From the NCBI GenBank assembly GCA_001303585.1, contig LJTT01000044.1, forward strand, positions 1 through 42,084: DNA of 42,084 nucleotides. Reading direction: 5' to 3'. The position numbers and the translations under genes were made by a program. A model generated the notes under the pieces. The model saw only the letters and a list, made by a program, of their open reading frames with translations. It was not told the DNA's origin and made no database searches. Source of the stretch: Betaproteobacteria bacterium SG8_41. Lineage in GTDB: Bacteria; Pseudomonadota; Gammaproteobacteria; Burkholderiales; SG8-41. Below, piece after piece: positions 7,620 through 15,212 of the stretch (positions are counted from its first letter, which is position 1; every line of letters begins with the position of its first letter).

Positions 7620-9185
7620 ATGGATGCCGCAGCACTCGCGCGAGGGGCCGCATGTGTCGTCGGGGCGACCGCCCTGTGGTTGCCTGTCCAGGTGAGTGGT
7701 TCGGCTCCACTGCAAACGCCGCTGGAGGAGAGCGGTTATGCGCGGGTCACGTCGGCGGCTGAAGTTTCATCTTTCCTGAAGGTCGTCGAAAAACGCGAGC
7801 CGCGCGCCAGGCGCGCGACCATCGGCGTATCGGCTAGCGGAAAACCGCTCGATGCGCTTTTCGTGTCGGCAGCGCTACAGGCGCTCGCTGGCGGCAGCGC
7901 GCCGGGGGAGCTGCTGCGCGTAATGGTCGTCGGTTCCCTGCATGGCAACGAGCCCGCAGGCGGGGAGGCGATCCTGATGCTGGCGCGAGACCTCGTGAAC
8001 GCTTCGCCGCGGGGGCTGCTCGGTCTGATGGAGTTCATTCTCGTCCCGGTCGGCAACCCGGACGGCCGGGAAACGGGGGAGAGGGTCAAAGCGGGGACCA
8101 TCAACGTTAGCGCCCTGACCTCGCCCGAGAACCGGGCGCTGGTGGACATTCTCGTCCGCTGGCAACCGGACGTCTTCATCGACCTGCACGAGGCGACGAG
8201 TTACAAGCCCGAGACGCTCGCCCGGCAGGGGTATCTGACGGATTTCGAGGCGCAGATCGAGATTGCAAATAATCCGAACATCGACGCGGCGATCCGCGCG
8301 GTGAGCCGCGAACGAGTGCGCCCCGCGATCATTTCCCGCCTGCAACAGGACGGGCTGAGAGCCAGTGTCTACGTCGGAGAAATCCGGGATGTCGGGCAGT
8401 CCATCGCGCACGGCAGCCTGACGCTGCGGAATCTGCGCAACCGCGCGGGCATGGACGGGGCCTTCTCCCTGCTGGTCGAGACCCGGCTCGATCCCCCCGG
8501 GGAGCGCTATCCGACCCCTCACAACATCCGAGCGCGCACGGCGAGGCAATTCCTCAGCTTGCGCACGGTGATCCTGGTCTGCCTCGCCCAGCATCGCGAA
8601 ATCGCCGCACGCAGCCGCGCTGCCCGACGAGCGTGGCGCAATCCGAAGGCCGGCGAGCGCGTATTTCTCGTTGCCAATTATGCGCCGGACCCCGCCCGCA
8701 AGACGATTTCCATACCGCTGCGGCGCATCGCCGATAGCCAGGTGGAGAAGCGGACCTTTCCGTATTCAGGGAAAATGGTGCCCTCCCGCGCGCTCGAGCT
8801 GCCCAGCGCATACGCGATCACCGCCCATCAGGACGCGATCAGGGCCGTGCTGGAGCGCCAGCATATCCGTTACCAGGTCCTCCGTGAGCCGCGGGAGTGC
8901 CGGGCCACGGTGCAAGACATTTCAATGCGTGAGCACGCCGGAGTTCAGCCACGCCGAACGAGCGCGAGTATCAATATCGAAGATCGTGACGCTCTCGTGC
9001 GCCTGGCTCCGGGGACGCTCTGGATCCCGCTGCGGCAGCCGGCGCGGCGGCTGATCCCGCTGTTGCTCGAACCCGGGTCGAACAGCAGCCTTTATGAGCA
9101 TCGCGATTACGCGAATCTCGTTGAGCCGGGGAAGGAATTCTTTGTGCTGCGGATACCGGGGGAGTGCAGTGTTGGGCGTCGCTAG
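7620..9185 (+). CDS. Exported M14-family zinc carboxypeptidase-like protein
   Basis: A 521-residue protein beginning with a short hydrophobic export signal (CVVGATALWLPVQVSGSA), so it is probably periplasmic. The zinc-binding HxxE is HGNE (His108, Glu111) within SLHGNEPAGGEA. NPDGRE follows, then DLHEATSY with His190 as third zinc ligand and ETR with Glu287 as candidate catalytic glutamate. These are the core M14 features. The C-terminal 180 residues have no domain that I recognise. The ATG at 7620 is chosen over upstream starts because it follows GGGGGGAG and begins the signal peptide. Its place before a TRAP system suggests trimming of a peptide or amide-linked substrate before uptake, which is inference. 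Confidence 0.75.
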   Translation: MDAAALARGAACVVGATALWLPVQVSGSAPLQTPLEESGYARVTSAAEVSSFLKVVEKREPRARRATIGVSASGKPLDALFVSAALQALAGGSAPGELLRVMVVGSLHGNEPAGGEAILMLARDLVNASPRGLLGLMEFILVPVGNPDGRETGERVKAGTINVSALTSPENRALVDILVRWQPDVFIDLHEATSYKPETLARQGYLTDFEAQIEIANNPNIDAAIRAVSRERVRPAIISRLQQDGLRASVYVGEIRDVGQSIAHGSLTLRNLRNRAGMDGAFSLLVETRLDPPGERYPTPHNIRARTARQFLSLRTVILVCLAQHREIAARSRAARRAWRNPKAGERVFLVANYAPDPARKTISIPLRRIADSQVEKRTFPYSGKMVPSRALELPSAYAITAHQDAIRAVLERQHIRYQVLREPRECRATVQDISMREHAGVQPRRTSASINIEDRDALVRLAPGTLWIPLRQPARRLIPLLLEPGSNSSLYEHRDYANLVEPGKEFFVLRIPGECSVGRR

Positions 9186-9261
9186 GTCGGGGAAATACCT
9201 GACGCGCTCGGCGTAAGGTTGTTGTTTTCATGGCAAATGAAGCAAGCGTGGCCGGACGCCC

Positions 9262-9267
9262 TATAAT
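9262..9267 (+). promoter_or_regulatory. Candidate -10 promoter element for dctQMP
   Basis: A perfect TATAAT lies 34 bases before the dctQ start codon. No good TTGACA-like -35 box is present at the expected spacing, so the call is tentative. It would allow the TRAP genes to be transcribed separately from the upstream genes. Confidence 0.35.
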
Positions 9268-9300
9268 TCAGGACCCGTTTCCTGTCCGCTGTCCTGGCTG

Positions 9301-9819
9301 ATGAGATATCTCGCGCTTCTCGATCGAGCGCTGGCGCACGCCGAAACGGGCGCCATTGTTCTGCTTTCGACCGTCGCGCTGGGGCTCGGCGTCATGCAGG
9401 TCGTTCTGCGCTACGTCTTCAATACCGGCTTTCCGTGGAACGAAGCGGTCTTCGTGACGCTGACCATCTGGGCGATGCTGTTCGGCGGCTCGCGGGCGGT
9501 GCGCGACGGCGTGCATGTCCGGGTCGATATCCTCGCAGTGATATTGCCCCGGGCCGGCGCCCGAATCCTCGACCTCATCGGCATGCTGGCCTCGCTCGCG
9601 CTGACGTCGTTCTTCTTCTACTGCGGCCTGCAGTACACGCAGTTCGTGCACCAGATGGGCATCCGGGATATCGAGACCAATGTGCCCGACGCGGTTACGT
9701 ACGCCATCGTGCCCGTCACGATGGCGGCGTTTGCGATCCGCTACGTGATCCTGATCGTCGAGTGGGTGCGCAATCCCGATGCCGGTGGCCGGTCGAAGCA
9801 CGAGGAAGGCGTCGCCTGA
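9301..9819 (+). CDS. dctQ: TRAP transporter small permease (DctQ family)
   Basis: A 172-residue inner-membrane protein with four hydrophobic helices. RYVFNTGFPWNEAVFVTLTI and FGGSRAVRDGVHVRVDIL match the DctQ signature (RYvF...W.eE..r.....w..f.G...a.r...H). It forms the membrane complex with DctM, driving uptake with a sodium or proton gradient. The ATG at 9301 lacks a strong Shine-Dalgarno. It is directly followed by dctM (5 bases apart) and then by the binding protein. Confidence 0.9.
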   Translation: MRYLALLDRALAHAETGAIVLLSTVALGLGVMQVVLRYVFNTGFPWNEAVFVTLTIWAMLFGGSRAVRDGVHVRVDILAVILPRAGARILDLIGMLASLALTSFFFYCGLQYTQFVHQMGIRDIETNVPDAVTYAIVPVTMAAFAIRYVILIVEWVRNPDAGGRSKHEEGVA

Positions 9820-9824
9820 CGGCC

Positions 9825-11147
9825 ATGGAAGCGTTCGTTCTCTTCGCGACCTTTTTCGCCCTCATCATCATCGGCGCGCCTATCGCCGTGGCGCTGGGCG
9901 GCTCCGTGGTGGTCGCCTCGTCCTTGTTCAGCCCAATCCCCCTGGCGGTGCTGGGCCAGAAGGTCTACGCCAACCTGAGCCACTTTACGCTCATGGCCGT
10001 GCCGTTCTTCTTCTTCGCGGCGGCGTTCATGGAGAGCGGCGGACTGGTGAAGCGGCTGGTCGGTCTGGCGAACGCGCTGGTCGGGCACATGCGCGGGGGG
10101 CTTGGAATGACGTCCGTCCTTGCCTGCATCTTCTTCGCTTCCATTTCGGGGTCGAGCCCCGCGACCGTCGCTGCGATCGGGAACATGATGTATCCGGCGC
10201 TGGTCAAGGAGGGCTACTCCCCGAAATATTCGATCGGGGCGCTCGCGACGGCCGGCTCGATCGGCATTCTCATCCCGCCCTCGATTCCGCTGGTGCTCTA
10301 CGGCTTCGTCACGGAGACGTCGATACCGGATCTCTTCATCGCGGGGATCGTGCCCGGCATCGTATACGGGGCCGCGATGATGCTGGCGGCCCGGGTCCTG
10401 GCCCGAAAAGAGAAGTACGCGCTACGGGCGCGCGTCAGCCGCGCGGAGCGTTTTCACTCCGTCCGCGACAGCGTGCCGGCACTCACGCTGCCGCTGTTCA
10501 TCCTGGTCGGCATCTACGGCTTTCCCGAGTTCGACGTCGGCACCTTGCATTTTGCCGGCGGCGCCATCTTCACGCCAACCGAGGCTGCGGTCATGGCAAG
10601 CGCGCTCGCGCTGGTAATCGGGTTTTTCCTCTATCGCGAGCTCAGGCTGCGCGACATTCCGCGGGCATTCGTCCACGCGAGCGCGCGCGTTGGCATGATC
10701 TTCTGGATCGCGGCGAACGCCGTCATGTTCGGGTTCTTCATCACCAAGCTCGGCGTACCGAAGGCGATCACGGAGGCGATCGTCGCGATGGAGCTCTCCC
10801 GCGTCGAATTCCTGCTCATCATCAACCTGTTCCTGATCGTGGTGGGCTTCTTCCTGGAGGGGGTGCCGACGATCCTGATCTTCATCCCGATCCTCTTCCC
10901 GGCGGCGCAGGCGGTTGGCATCGACCCCGTGCATTTCGGCATAATAACGGTGGTGAACATCGAGCTCGGGCTGGTGACGCCACCTGTGGGCTTGAATCTT
11001 TTCGTCGGCAGCGCCGTGTCCGGCATGCCCGTCGTTTCCGTATTTCGAGCGACGATCCCGTGGATGGTGGCGACGATCTTCACCCTGCTCCTGGTCACCT
11101 ACGTTCCGGAGCTGTCGCTGTTTTTGCCGCGGCTCATGAATTTATGA
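9825..11147 (+). CDS. dctM: TRAP transporter large permease (DctM family)
   Basis: A 440-residue inner-membrane permease with about 12 hydrophobic helices. The N-terminal IIGAPIAVALGGS, GMTSVLACIFFASISGSSPA, IGILIPPSIPLVLYGFVT and C-terminal LGLVTPPVGLNLFVGSAVS are the conserved DctM segments. The frame is open upstream, but the ATG at 9825 matches the family start (MEAFVLFATFFALIIIG) and follows the dctQ stop by 5 bases. Part of the block with dctQ and dctP. Confidence 0.95.
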   Translation: MEAFVLFATFFALIIIGAPIAVALGGSVVVASSLFSPIPLAVLGQKVYANLSHFTLMAVPFFFFAAAFMESGGLVKRLVGLANALVGHMRGGLGMTSVLACIFFASISGSSPATVAAIGNMMYPALVKEGYSPKYSIGALATAGSIGILIPPSIPLVLYGFVTETSIPDLFIAGIVPGIVYGAAMMLAARVLARKEKYALRARVSRAERFHSVRDSVPALTLPLFILVGIYGFPEFDVGTLHFAGGAIFTPTEAAVMASALALVIGFFLYRELRLRDIPRAFVHASARVGMIFWIAANAVMFGFFITKLGVPKAITEAIVAMELSRVEFLLIINLFLIVVGFFLEGVPTILIFIPILFPAAQAVGIDPVHFGIITVVNIELGLVTPPVGLNLFVGSAVSGMPVVSVFRATIPWMVATIFTLLLVTYVPELSLFLPRLMNL

Positions 11148-11172
11148 TGCCCAGGGGGCGTCCAAGTACACA

Positions 11173-11196
11173 GCCGCCGGCGTTTCCGCCGGCGGC
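11173..11196 (+). promoter_or_regulatory. Hairpin between dctM and dctP
   Basis: A perfect 10-bp stem of GCCGCCGGCG (11173-11182) and CGCCGGCGGC (11187-11196) with a TTTC loop and no U-tract. It lies in the 92-base spacer before the binding-protein gene. It may protect the downstream dctP transcript from 3' or 5' processing, which is inference. Confidence 0.55.
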
Positions 11197-11239
11197 GGTG
11201 GCAAGTAAGACCCTGAAAACGCATACCAAGGAGGAAACC

Positions 11240-12253
11240 ATGTTGACACGCATTGCCACAAGCCTTGTCGGCGCCGTACTGTGCGCCGCAATGATGCTCG
11301 GCGTTCCGAGCGCGCTCGCCGCAGAGATCATCCTGTCGAACGACACCCAGCAGAAGAGCCTGAAGGGCCAGACCTTCGATGTGCTGAAGCAGGAAATCGA
11401 GAAGCGTCTCGGCAGCAAGGCCTCGGTCAGATTGCATCACAGCGGCACGCTCTTCGACCAGAAGACCCAGATCCAGGGACTGCAGCTCGGCTCGGCCCAT
11501 ATCATCTCGCCGACTGCGGGCATTTACTCTCCGGTCGCGCCGAAGATCGGCGTGCTGCTGCTGCCGTTCCTGCTCTCGAGTCCCGAGGCAATCGACGCCG
11601 CTCTAAAGGATGAGGTCGTGCGCAAGGCGTTCGTGCCCGACCTGGAAGCGAAGAACATCACGCCGGTTGCCGTGTGGATGAATGGCCCGCGCGACTTCGG
11701 CCACAAAGGCCGCGAGCCCGCGCTAACGCCGGACCAGTGGAAGGGCAAGAAGATCCGGGTGCAGTCGGCTCCGATCTTCGTCAAGACCATGGAGGCAATC
11801 GGCGCCAACGTCATCGCCATGAGCTGGTCCGAGGTTCCTTCCGCCCTGCAGCAGGGCGTGATCGACGCGGCCGAGCCGACGCCCAACGCCTGGCGGGCGG
11901 CCGGTATCTACAAGGTCGTCGACCACATCATCCTTAATGAATACGTCTACAGCTTCTACATCGTCGGCGCCAACAAGCAGTGGTGGCAGGGGCTGCCGGC
12001 CGACGTGCGCAAGGGCGTGGAAGGGGCGCTCGACGCGGCGAGCAAGTGGAACTGGGAAAACGCAGACAAAATGAACGCTGCGGCCCTGAAAACCATCGAG
12101 GCTTCCAACACGAAAGTGCATCGGTTGAACGCCGCGCAGAAGAAGGCGTGGCAGAAGGCGGTCGCCCCGGTGTGGAAGACGCTCGGCGAGGATGTGGTCG
12201 GGCCGGAAGTGATGGCGCGCTTGAAGAAGATTGGAGCGCAGCACGCGAAGTGA
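11240..12253 (+). CDS. dctP: TRAP transporter periplasmic substrate-binding protein (DctP family)
   Basis: A 337-residue periplasmic binding protein. A signal peptide of about 28 residues ends in VPSALAAEI. The family's core is visible: LKQEIEKRLGSKASVRLHHS, GLQLGSAHIISPTAGIYSPV, WKGKKIRVQSAPIFVKTMEA with the Arg that binds substrate carboxylates, and SWSEVPSALQQGVIDAAEPT with the conserved P/YxALQxGvVDG pattern. The ATG at 11240 follows AGGAGG at 11229-11234. It is last in dctQMP and is followed by an intrinsic terminator. The ligand is probably a carboxylate. Confidence 0.92.
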   Translation: MLTRIATSLVGAVLCAAMMLGVPSALAAEIILSNDTQQKSLKGQTFDVLKQEIEKRLGSKASVRLHHSGTLFDQKTQIQGLQLGSAHIISPTAGIYSPVAPKIGVLLLPFLLSSPEAIDAALKDEVVRKAFVPDLEAKNITPVAVWMNGPRDFGHKGREPALTPDQWKGKKIRVQSAPIFVKTMEAIGANVIAMSWSEVPSALQQGVIDAAEPTPNAWRAAGIYKVVDHIILNEYVYSFYIVGANKQWWQGLPADVRKGVEGALDAASKWNWENADKMNAAALKTIEASNTKVHRLNAAQKKAWQKAVAPVWKTLGEDVVGPEVMARLKKIGAQHAK

Positions 12254-12290
12254 CGCTTCGCGTCGGTGACCGGTGACCAGGGGAACACGG

Positions 12291-12319
12291 AAGGGCGGCT
12301 TAGGCCGCCCTTTCTTCTT
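12291..12319 (+). terminator. Intrinsic terminator after dctP
   Basis: AAGGGCGGC (12291-12299), loop TTAG, GCCGCCCTT (12304-12312), followed by a T-rich tract TTTCTTCTT. It is 38 bases after the dctP stop codon. Confidence 0.85.
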
Positions 12320-12332
12320 GGATTGAAAGAGT

Positions 12333-12440
12333 GATGAGAAATGGTGATGAGTACTGGTGATGAGAAATGGTGACGAACACCTGAGATTTTGCGGCGTTTC
12401 CTTATCACCAGTATTCATCACCAGTACTCATCACCAGTAG
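12333..12440. repeat. Inverted pair of 13-bp tandem repeat arrays
   Basis: The left array, 12333-12371, has three units (GATGAGAAATGGT, GATGAGTACTGGT, GATGAGAAATGGT). The right array, 12404-12440, has nearly three units in the opposite orientation (ATCACCAGTATTC, ATCACCAGTACTC, ATCACCAGTAG). A 22-bp perfect inverted repeat results (12342-12363 with 12415-12436). The right arm supplies the last two codons and stop of the flavin reductase gene. Confidence 0.85.
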
Positions 12441-12955
12441 GCGCCGAGAGGCGCCAGGCCGCAGAAGCGCGAGGAGTGAAAGACGAGGGGAGCGCCACCC
12501 GCGTGCTCATAGCGATCGACACGGGCGATGAAGATGACGTGATCCCCGGCGTCATGCTGGTCGCACGGCGTGCAGATGAAACGCGCGACGCCATCTTCGA
12601 GCAGCGGCACGCCATTGGGGCCGATGCTGCGGGTGAGCCCGGCGAAACGGTCGGCGCCCGGTGCGGCAAACCGGCGCGCGAGCGCTTCCTGGCCGGCAGA
12701 GAGCACGTGAATGGCGATGGTGCGGGCCACGGCGAAGTCGGCAAGGCTCGAGGACCGCCGCGACAGCGACCACAGCACGAGCGGCGGCTCCAGCGACACC
12801 GACGAGAAGGAGTTGATGGTAAGCCCAACGCTGCGGCCATCGCGACCGCGCGTGGTCACCACGGCGACGCCGGTCGCAAACTGACCCAGCGCTGCGCGCA
12901 AGTCGCCTGTCCCAGCACGGGGCTGCGCCCGGGCAACGGCAAGGGCGGCGCTCAT
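12431..12955 (-). CDS. Flavin reductase-like FMN-binding protein
   Basis: A 174-residue protein of the flavin reductase-like domain family, which supplies reduced FMN or FAD to a partner oxygenase using NAD(P)H. Visible family marks are LRAALGQFATGVAVVTTRG, GLTINSFSSVSLEPPLVLW (the T/NSFxSVSLdPPLv core) and a late DHVIFIARVDRYEH. It overlaps the upstream acyl-CoA-dehydrogenase-like gene by four bases (ATGA), which implies translational coupling and a two-component oxygenase. Its final codons TAC TGG TGA come from a 13-bp repeat unit, so the original C-terminus may have been replaced. Confidence 0.88.
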   Translation of the reverse strand: MSAALAVARAQPRAGTGDLRAALGQFATGVAVVTTRGRDGRSVGLTINSFSSVSLEPPLVLWSLSRRSSSLADFAVARTIAIHVLSAGQEALARRFAAPGADRFAGLTRSIGPNGVPLLEDGVARFICTPCDQHDAGDHVIFIARVDRYEHAGGAPLVFHSSRFCGLAPLGAYW

Positions 12956-14106
12956 CGGTCACCGTCGATGTCGAGGCCCAGCGCCACGCGAGCGGCCAGC
13001 TCGTGCTGAAGGCCTTCCTGCAGCGGATGGTAGCGCGCGGCCTGCACGTCGCGGAAAAGTCGCTCGAGGCCGTTGCCGCGGTAGAAAGCCGACCCGCCCG
13101 CGACAAGCATTGCTTGCTCCGCCGTCGCGATAGCCGAGCGCGCCACGAGCGTGCGGTCGGTGAAGACGCGGCTTGTCACCACGGGACCCGGCTCATTCAA
13201 GCCGGCGGCGGCAATCATGTCTGCCAGGGCGACCCGCGCCGCGGCGAGCTCGTTTTCCATGCCGCCGACGAGCTGGAGGAGGTGGTGGTCGCTCCGGCGC
13301 TTGGACGCGTAAGAGAGTGCCAGGTCGCGCGCGGCCTCGGCGACGCCGACGTAGACGCTGTAGATCAACGGAATCGCGACCATCGAAATGATGTGAAACA
13401 AGGGGTGCCACTTGCCCTGGGGCCGCTTGCCGCCCACGGCGGCGTCCGCCACGAAGAAGCCGTCTATTGTGACGTCGTGCGACCCGGTTCCGCGCATGCC
13501 CATGACGCGCCATGTGGACTCGATCCGAACCTCGCGCGAGCTCATCGGCACGGCGAAATGAAGCACCGTCGGGCCCGCCTCGGGGTCCTCATAGACTGCG
13601 CTGGTGAGAAACAGGTCGCCCGCGGGTGCACCGCTGGTAAATATCTTGCGGGCGTGGATGCGGAAGCCGCCATCCTCCCGAGTGGCAGTGCCCGAGCCCT
13701 GCAGCCAGTCCGAGCCCCCGCTGGAGAGCAGGATGATGCGCTCGGCGGCGACGCGCTTGAGCAGCCCCTCGACGGGCGCGTTGGCGTGGCGCCAGCGCCA
13801 CGCGTTGGTCATCACCTGGTGCGTGTGCATCGAGAAGGCGAGCGCCGTGGAGCCGCAATGGCGCCCGAGCTCACGCAGGACCTCGCACATCTCGGCGTGG
13901 CTTGCGCCGCCACCGCCCAGCTCCGCCGGAACGCCGGCCGAAACCAGTCCGCTTGCTTTCAGCTCCGCGAAGTTTTCCGCGACGAACCGGTCTTCGTGGT
14001 CCGCGCTCGCGGCGCGCTCGCCGAACACCTTGCCAAGTTCGCGCGCGAGGGCAACCCAATTCGTCTTCCCCTGCTTAGCTGCGTGCCTCAGTGCAGTAAC
14101 TTTCAT
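12952..14106 (-). CDS. Acyl-CoA dehydrogenase-fold flavoprotein, probable oxygenase component
   Basis: A 384-residue protein with the acyl-CoA dehydrogenase N-terminal helical domain (GVPAELGGGGASHAEMCEVL), middle beta domain (KIFTSGAPAGDLFLTSAVY and WRVMGMRGTGSHDVTIDGFF) and C-terminal four-helix domain (SDHHLLQLVGGMENELAAAR, LFRDVQAARYHPL). The usual catalytic glutamate segment (YEGT type) is not seen. The coupled flavin reductase gene points to the group D flavin-dependent monooxygenases that share this fold. The start at 14106 follows GAGGAG at 14115-14120. An AraC gene is divergent, with 110 bases between. The substrate is unknown; organosulfur or aromatic compounds are possible. Confidence 0.8.
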   Translation of the reverse strand: MKVTALRHAAKQGKTNWVALARELGKVFGERAASADHEDRFVAENFAELKASGLVSAGVPAELGGGGASHAEMCEVLRELGRHCGSTALAFSMHTHQVMTNAWRWRHANAPVEGLLKRVAAERIILLSSGGSDWLQGSGTATREDGGFRIHARKIFTSGAPAGDLFLTSAVYEDPEAGPTVLHFAVPMSSREVRIESTWRVMGMRGTGSHDVTIDGFFVADAAVGGKRPQGKWHPLFHIISMVAIPLIYSVYVGVAEAARDLALSYASKRRSDHHLLQLVGGMENELAAARVALADMIAAAGLNEPGPVVTSRVFTDRTLVARSAIATAEQAMLVAGGSAFYRGNGLERLFRDVQAARYHPLQEGLQHELAARVALGLDIDGDR

Positions 14107-14216
14107 CCCGCGTTCTCCTCTGGTAGTGAGCCGGTCCTCTCCACGCACGGCCGGCATTCAGGTTTTGTATTGTCCCGATCCGGGCTTCCCCGGTCCTCAC
14201 CGCGCGTCCAGGATTT
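14107..14216. promoter_or_regulatory. Divergent control region, AraC regulator and oxygenase pair
   Basis: These 110 bases separate the minus-strand oxygenase-reductase pair from the plus-strand AraC gene and must hold both promoters. I could not identify a clear operator pair. The assignment as the AraC target is inferred from gene position. Confidence 0.4.
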
Positions 14217-15212
14217 TTGCCTGAGGCTCCGGATTTGCCCTACCATCCGCGCGTGGATGCCCTTTCGGATGCCCTCGGGGTATTGCGCCTGACCGGGGCC
14301 GTGTTTCTCGACGCCGAGTTCACGGCGCCCTGGTGCGTGCTGTCCGAAGGCCGGCGTCCAGTCACGCACCCGCTCCCGCCTGGGGGAAATGTCATTTTCT
14401 TTCATCTTCTTACGGAAGGCCGCTGCAAGGCGCGGCTGGCTTCCGGGGGCGAGACGGTCGAGCTCGAAACGGGCGACATCGTCATGATGTCGCGGGACGA
14501 CAGCCATCTCATGGGCAGCGATCTCACCCTGACACCCATTCCGGCGGCCAATCTCGTCCAGCCGGCGGCGGCCAACGGGTTGATGCGGGTGGATCACGGG
14601 GGCGGTGGCGAGAAGACCCGATTCGGGTGCAGCTTCCTGATCTGCGACGAGCGCTTGAGCGGTCCGCTGCTCGATTCGCTGCCGCGCATCCTGCGCATTC
14701 CACTCGGAGAGGGGCCCGGCGTAGGCTGGATGCGCAACCTGATGCAGGCGGGCAACCTGGAGACGGCGGCTCAGCGGCCCGGCGGCATCACAGTGCTCGC
14801 CAAGCTCTCCGAGCTGCTTTTCGTCGAGGGGCTGCGCCGTTACATAGAGTCGCTGCCCGACGGCACCACCGGATGGCTTGCGGGATTGCGCGATCGTTTC
14901 GTGGGACGGGCCTTGGCGCTCATGCACGAGCGCCCGGGGCACGACTGGACAGTGGACGAGCTGGCCGAGAAAGCAGGGCTCTCGCGCTCAGCGCTGGCCC
15001 AGCGTTTTACCGACATGCTCGGCCAGCCGCCAATGCAATATCTCACGCGCTGGCGCCTCACCCTTGCCGCGCAGCGGTTGCGCGAGGAGCAGACGAGCAT
15101 CGCGCGCATCGCCGCCGATATCGGTTACGACTCCGAGCAGGCGTTCAACCGCGCATTCAAACGCGAGCTGGGAGAGACTCCAGCGGCGTGGCGGCGAAGT
15201 ATGGCGGCCTAG
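14217..15212 (+). CDS. AraC-family regulator with N-terminal cupin
   Basis: A 331-residue transcription factor. Residues 15 to about 200 form the AraC-associated cupin (LSDALGVLRLTGAVFLDAEF, then PWCVLS, LETGDIVMMSRDDSHLMGS). The C-terminal 100 residues carry two helix-turn-helix motifs (WTVDELAEKAGLSRSALAQR; SIARIAADIGYDSEQAFNRA) ending in FKRELGETPAAWR. The TTG at 14217 is used here; a GTG at 14253 (VDALSDAL) matches the usual family start better but neither has a good ribosome binding site. It probably controls the divergent oxygenase genes. Its stop codon overlaps that of the convergent thiamine-diphosphate enzyme. Confidence 0.88.
   Translation: MPEAPDLPYHPRVDALSDALGVLRLTGAVFLDAEFTAPWCVLSEGRRPVTHPLPPGGNVIFFHLLTEGRCKARLASGGETVELETGDIVMMSRDDSHLMGSDLTLTPIPAANLVQPAAANGLMRVDHGGGGEKTRFGCSFLICDERLSGPLLDSLPRILRIPLGEGPGVGWMRNLMQAGNLETAAQRPGGITVLAKLSELLFVEGLRRYIESLPDGTTGWLAGLRDRFVGRALALMHERPGHDWTVDELAEKAGLSRSALAQRFTDMLGQPPMQYLTRWRLTLAAQRLREEQTSIARIAADIGYDSEQAFNRAFKRELGETPAAWRRSMAA

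Noticed and set aside
9435..12253. Long plus-strand frames starting upstream of dctM and dctP
   Set aside because: Only the parts from 9825 and 11240 match DctM and DctP; the upstream extensions are out-of-frame translations of the preceding gene.
13003..14292. 429-codon plus-strand frame across the oxygenase gene
   Set aside because: Antisense to a well-supported acyl-CoA-dehydrogenase-fold gene; no domain signature.
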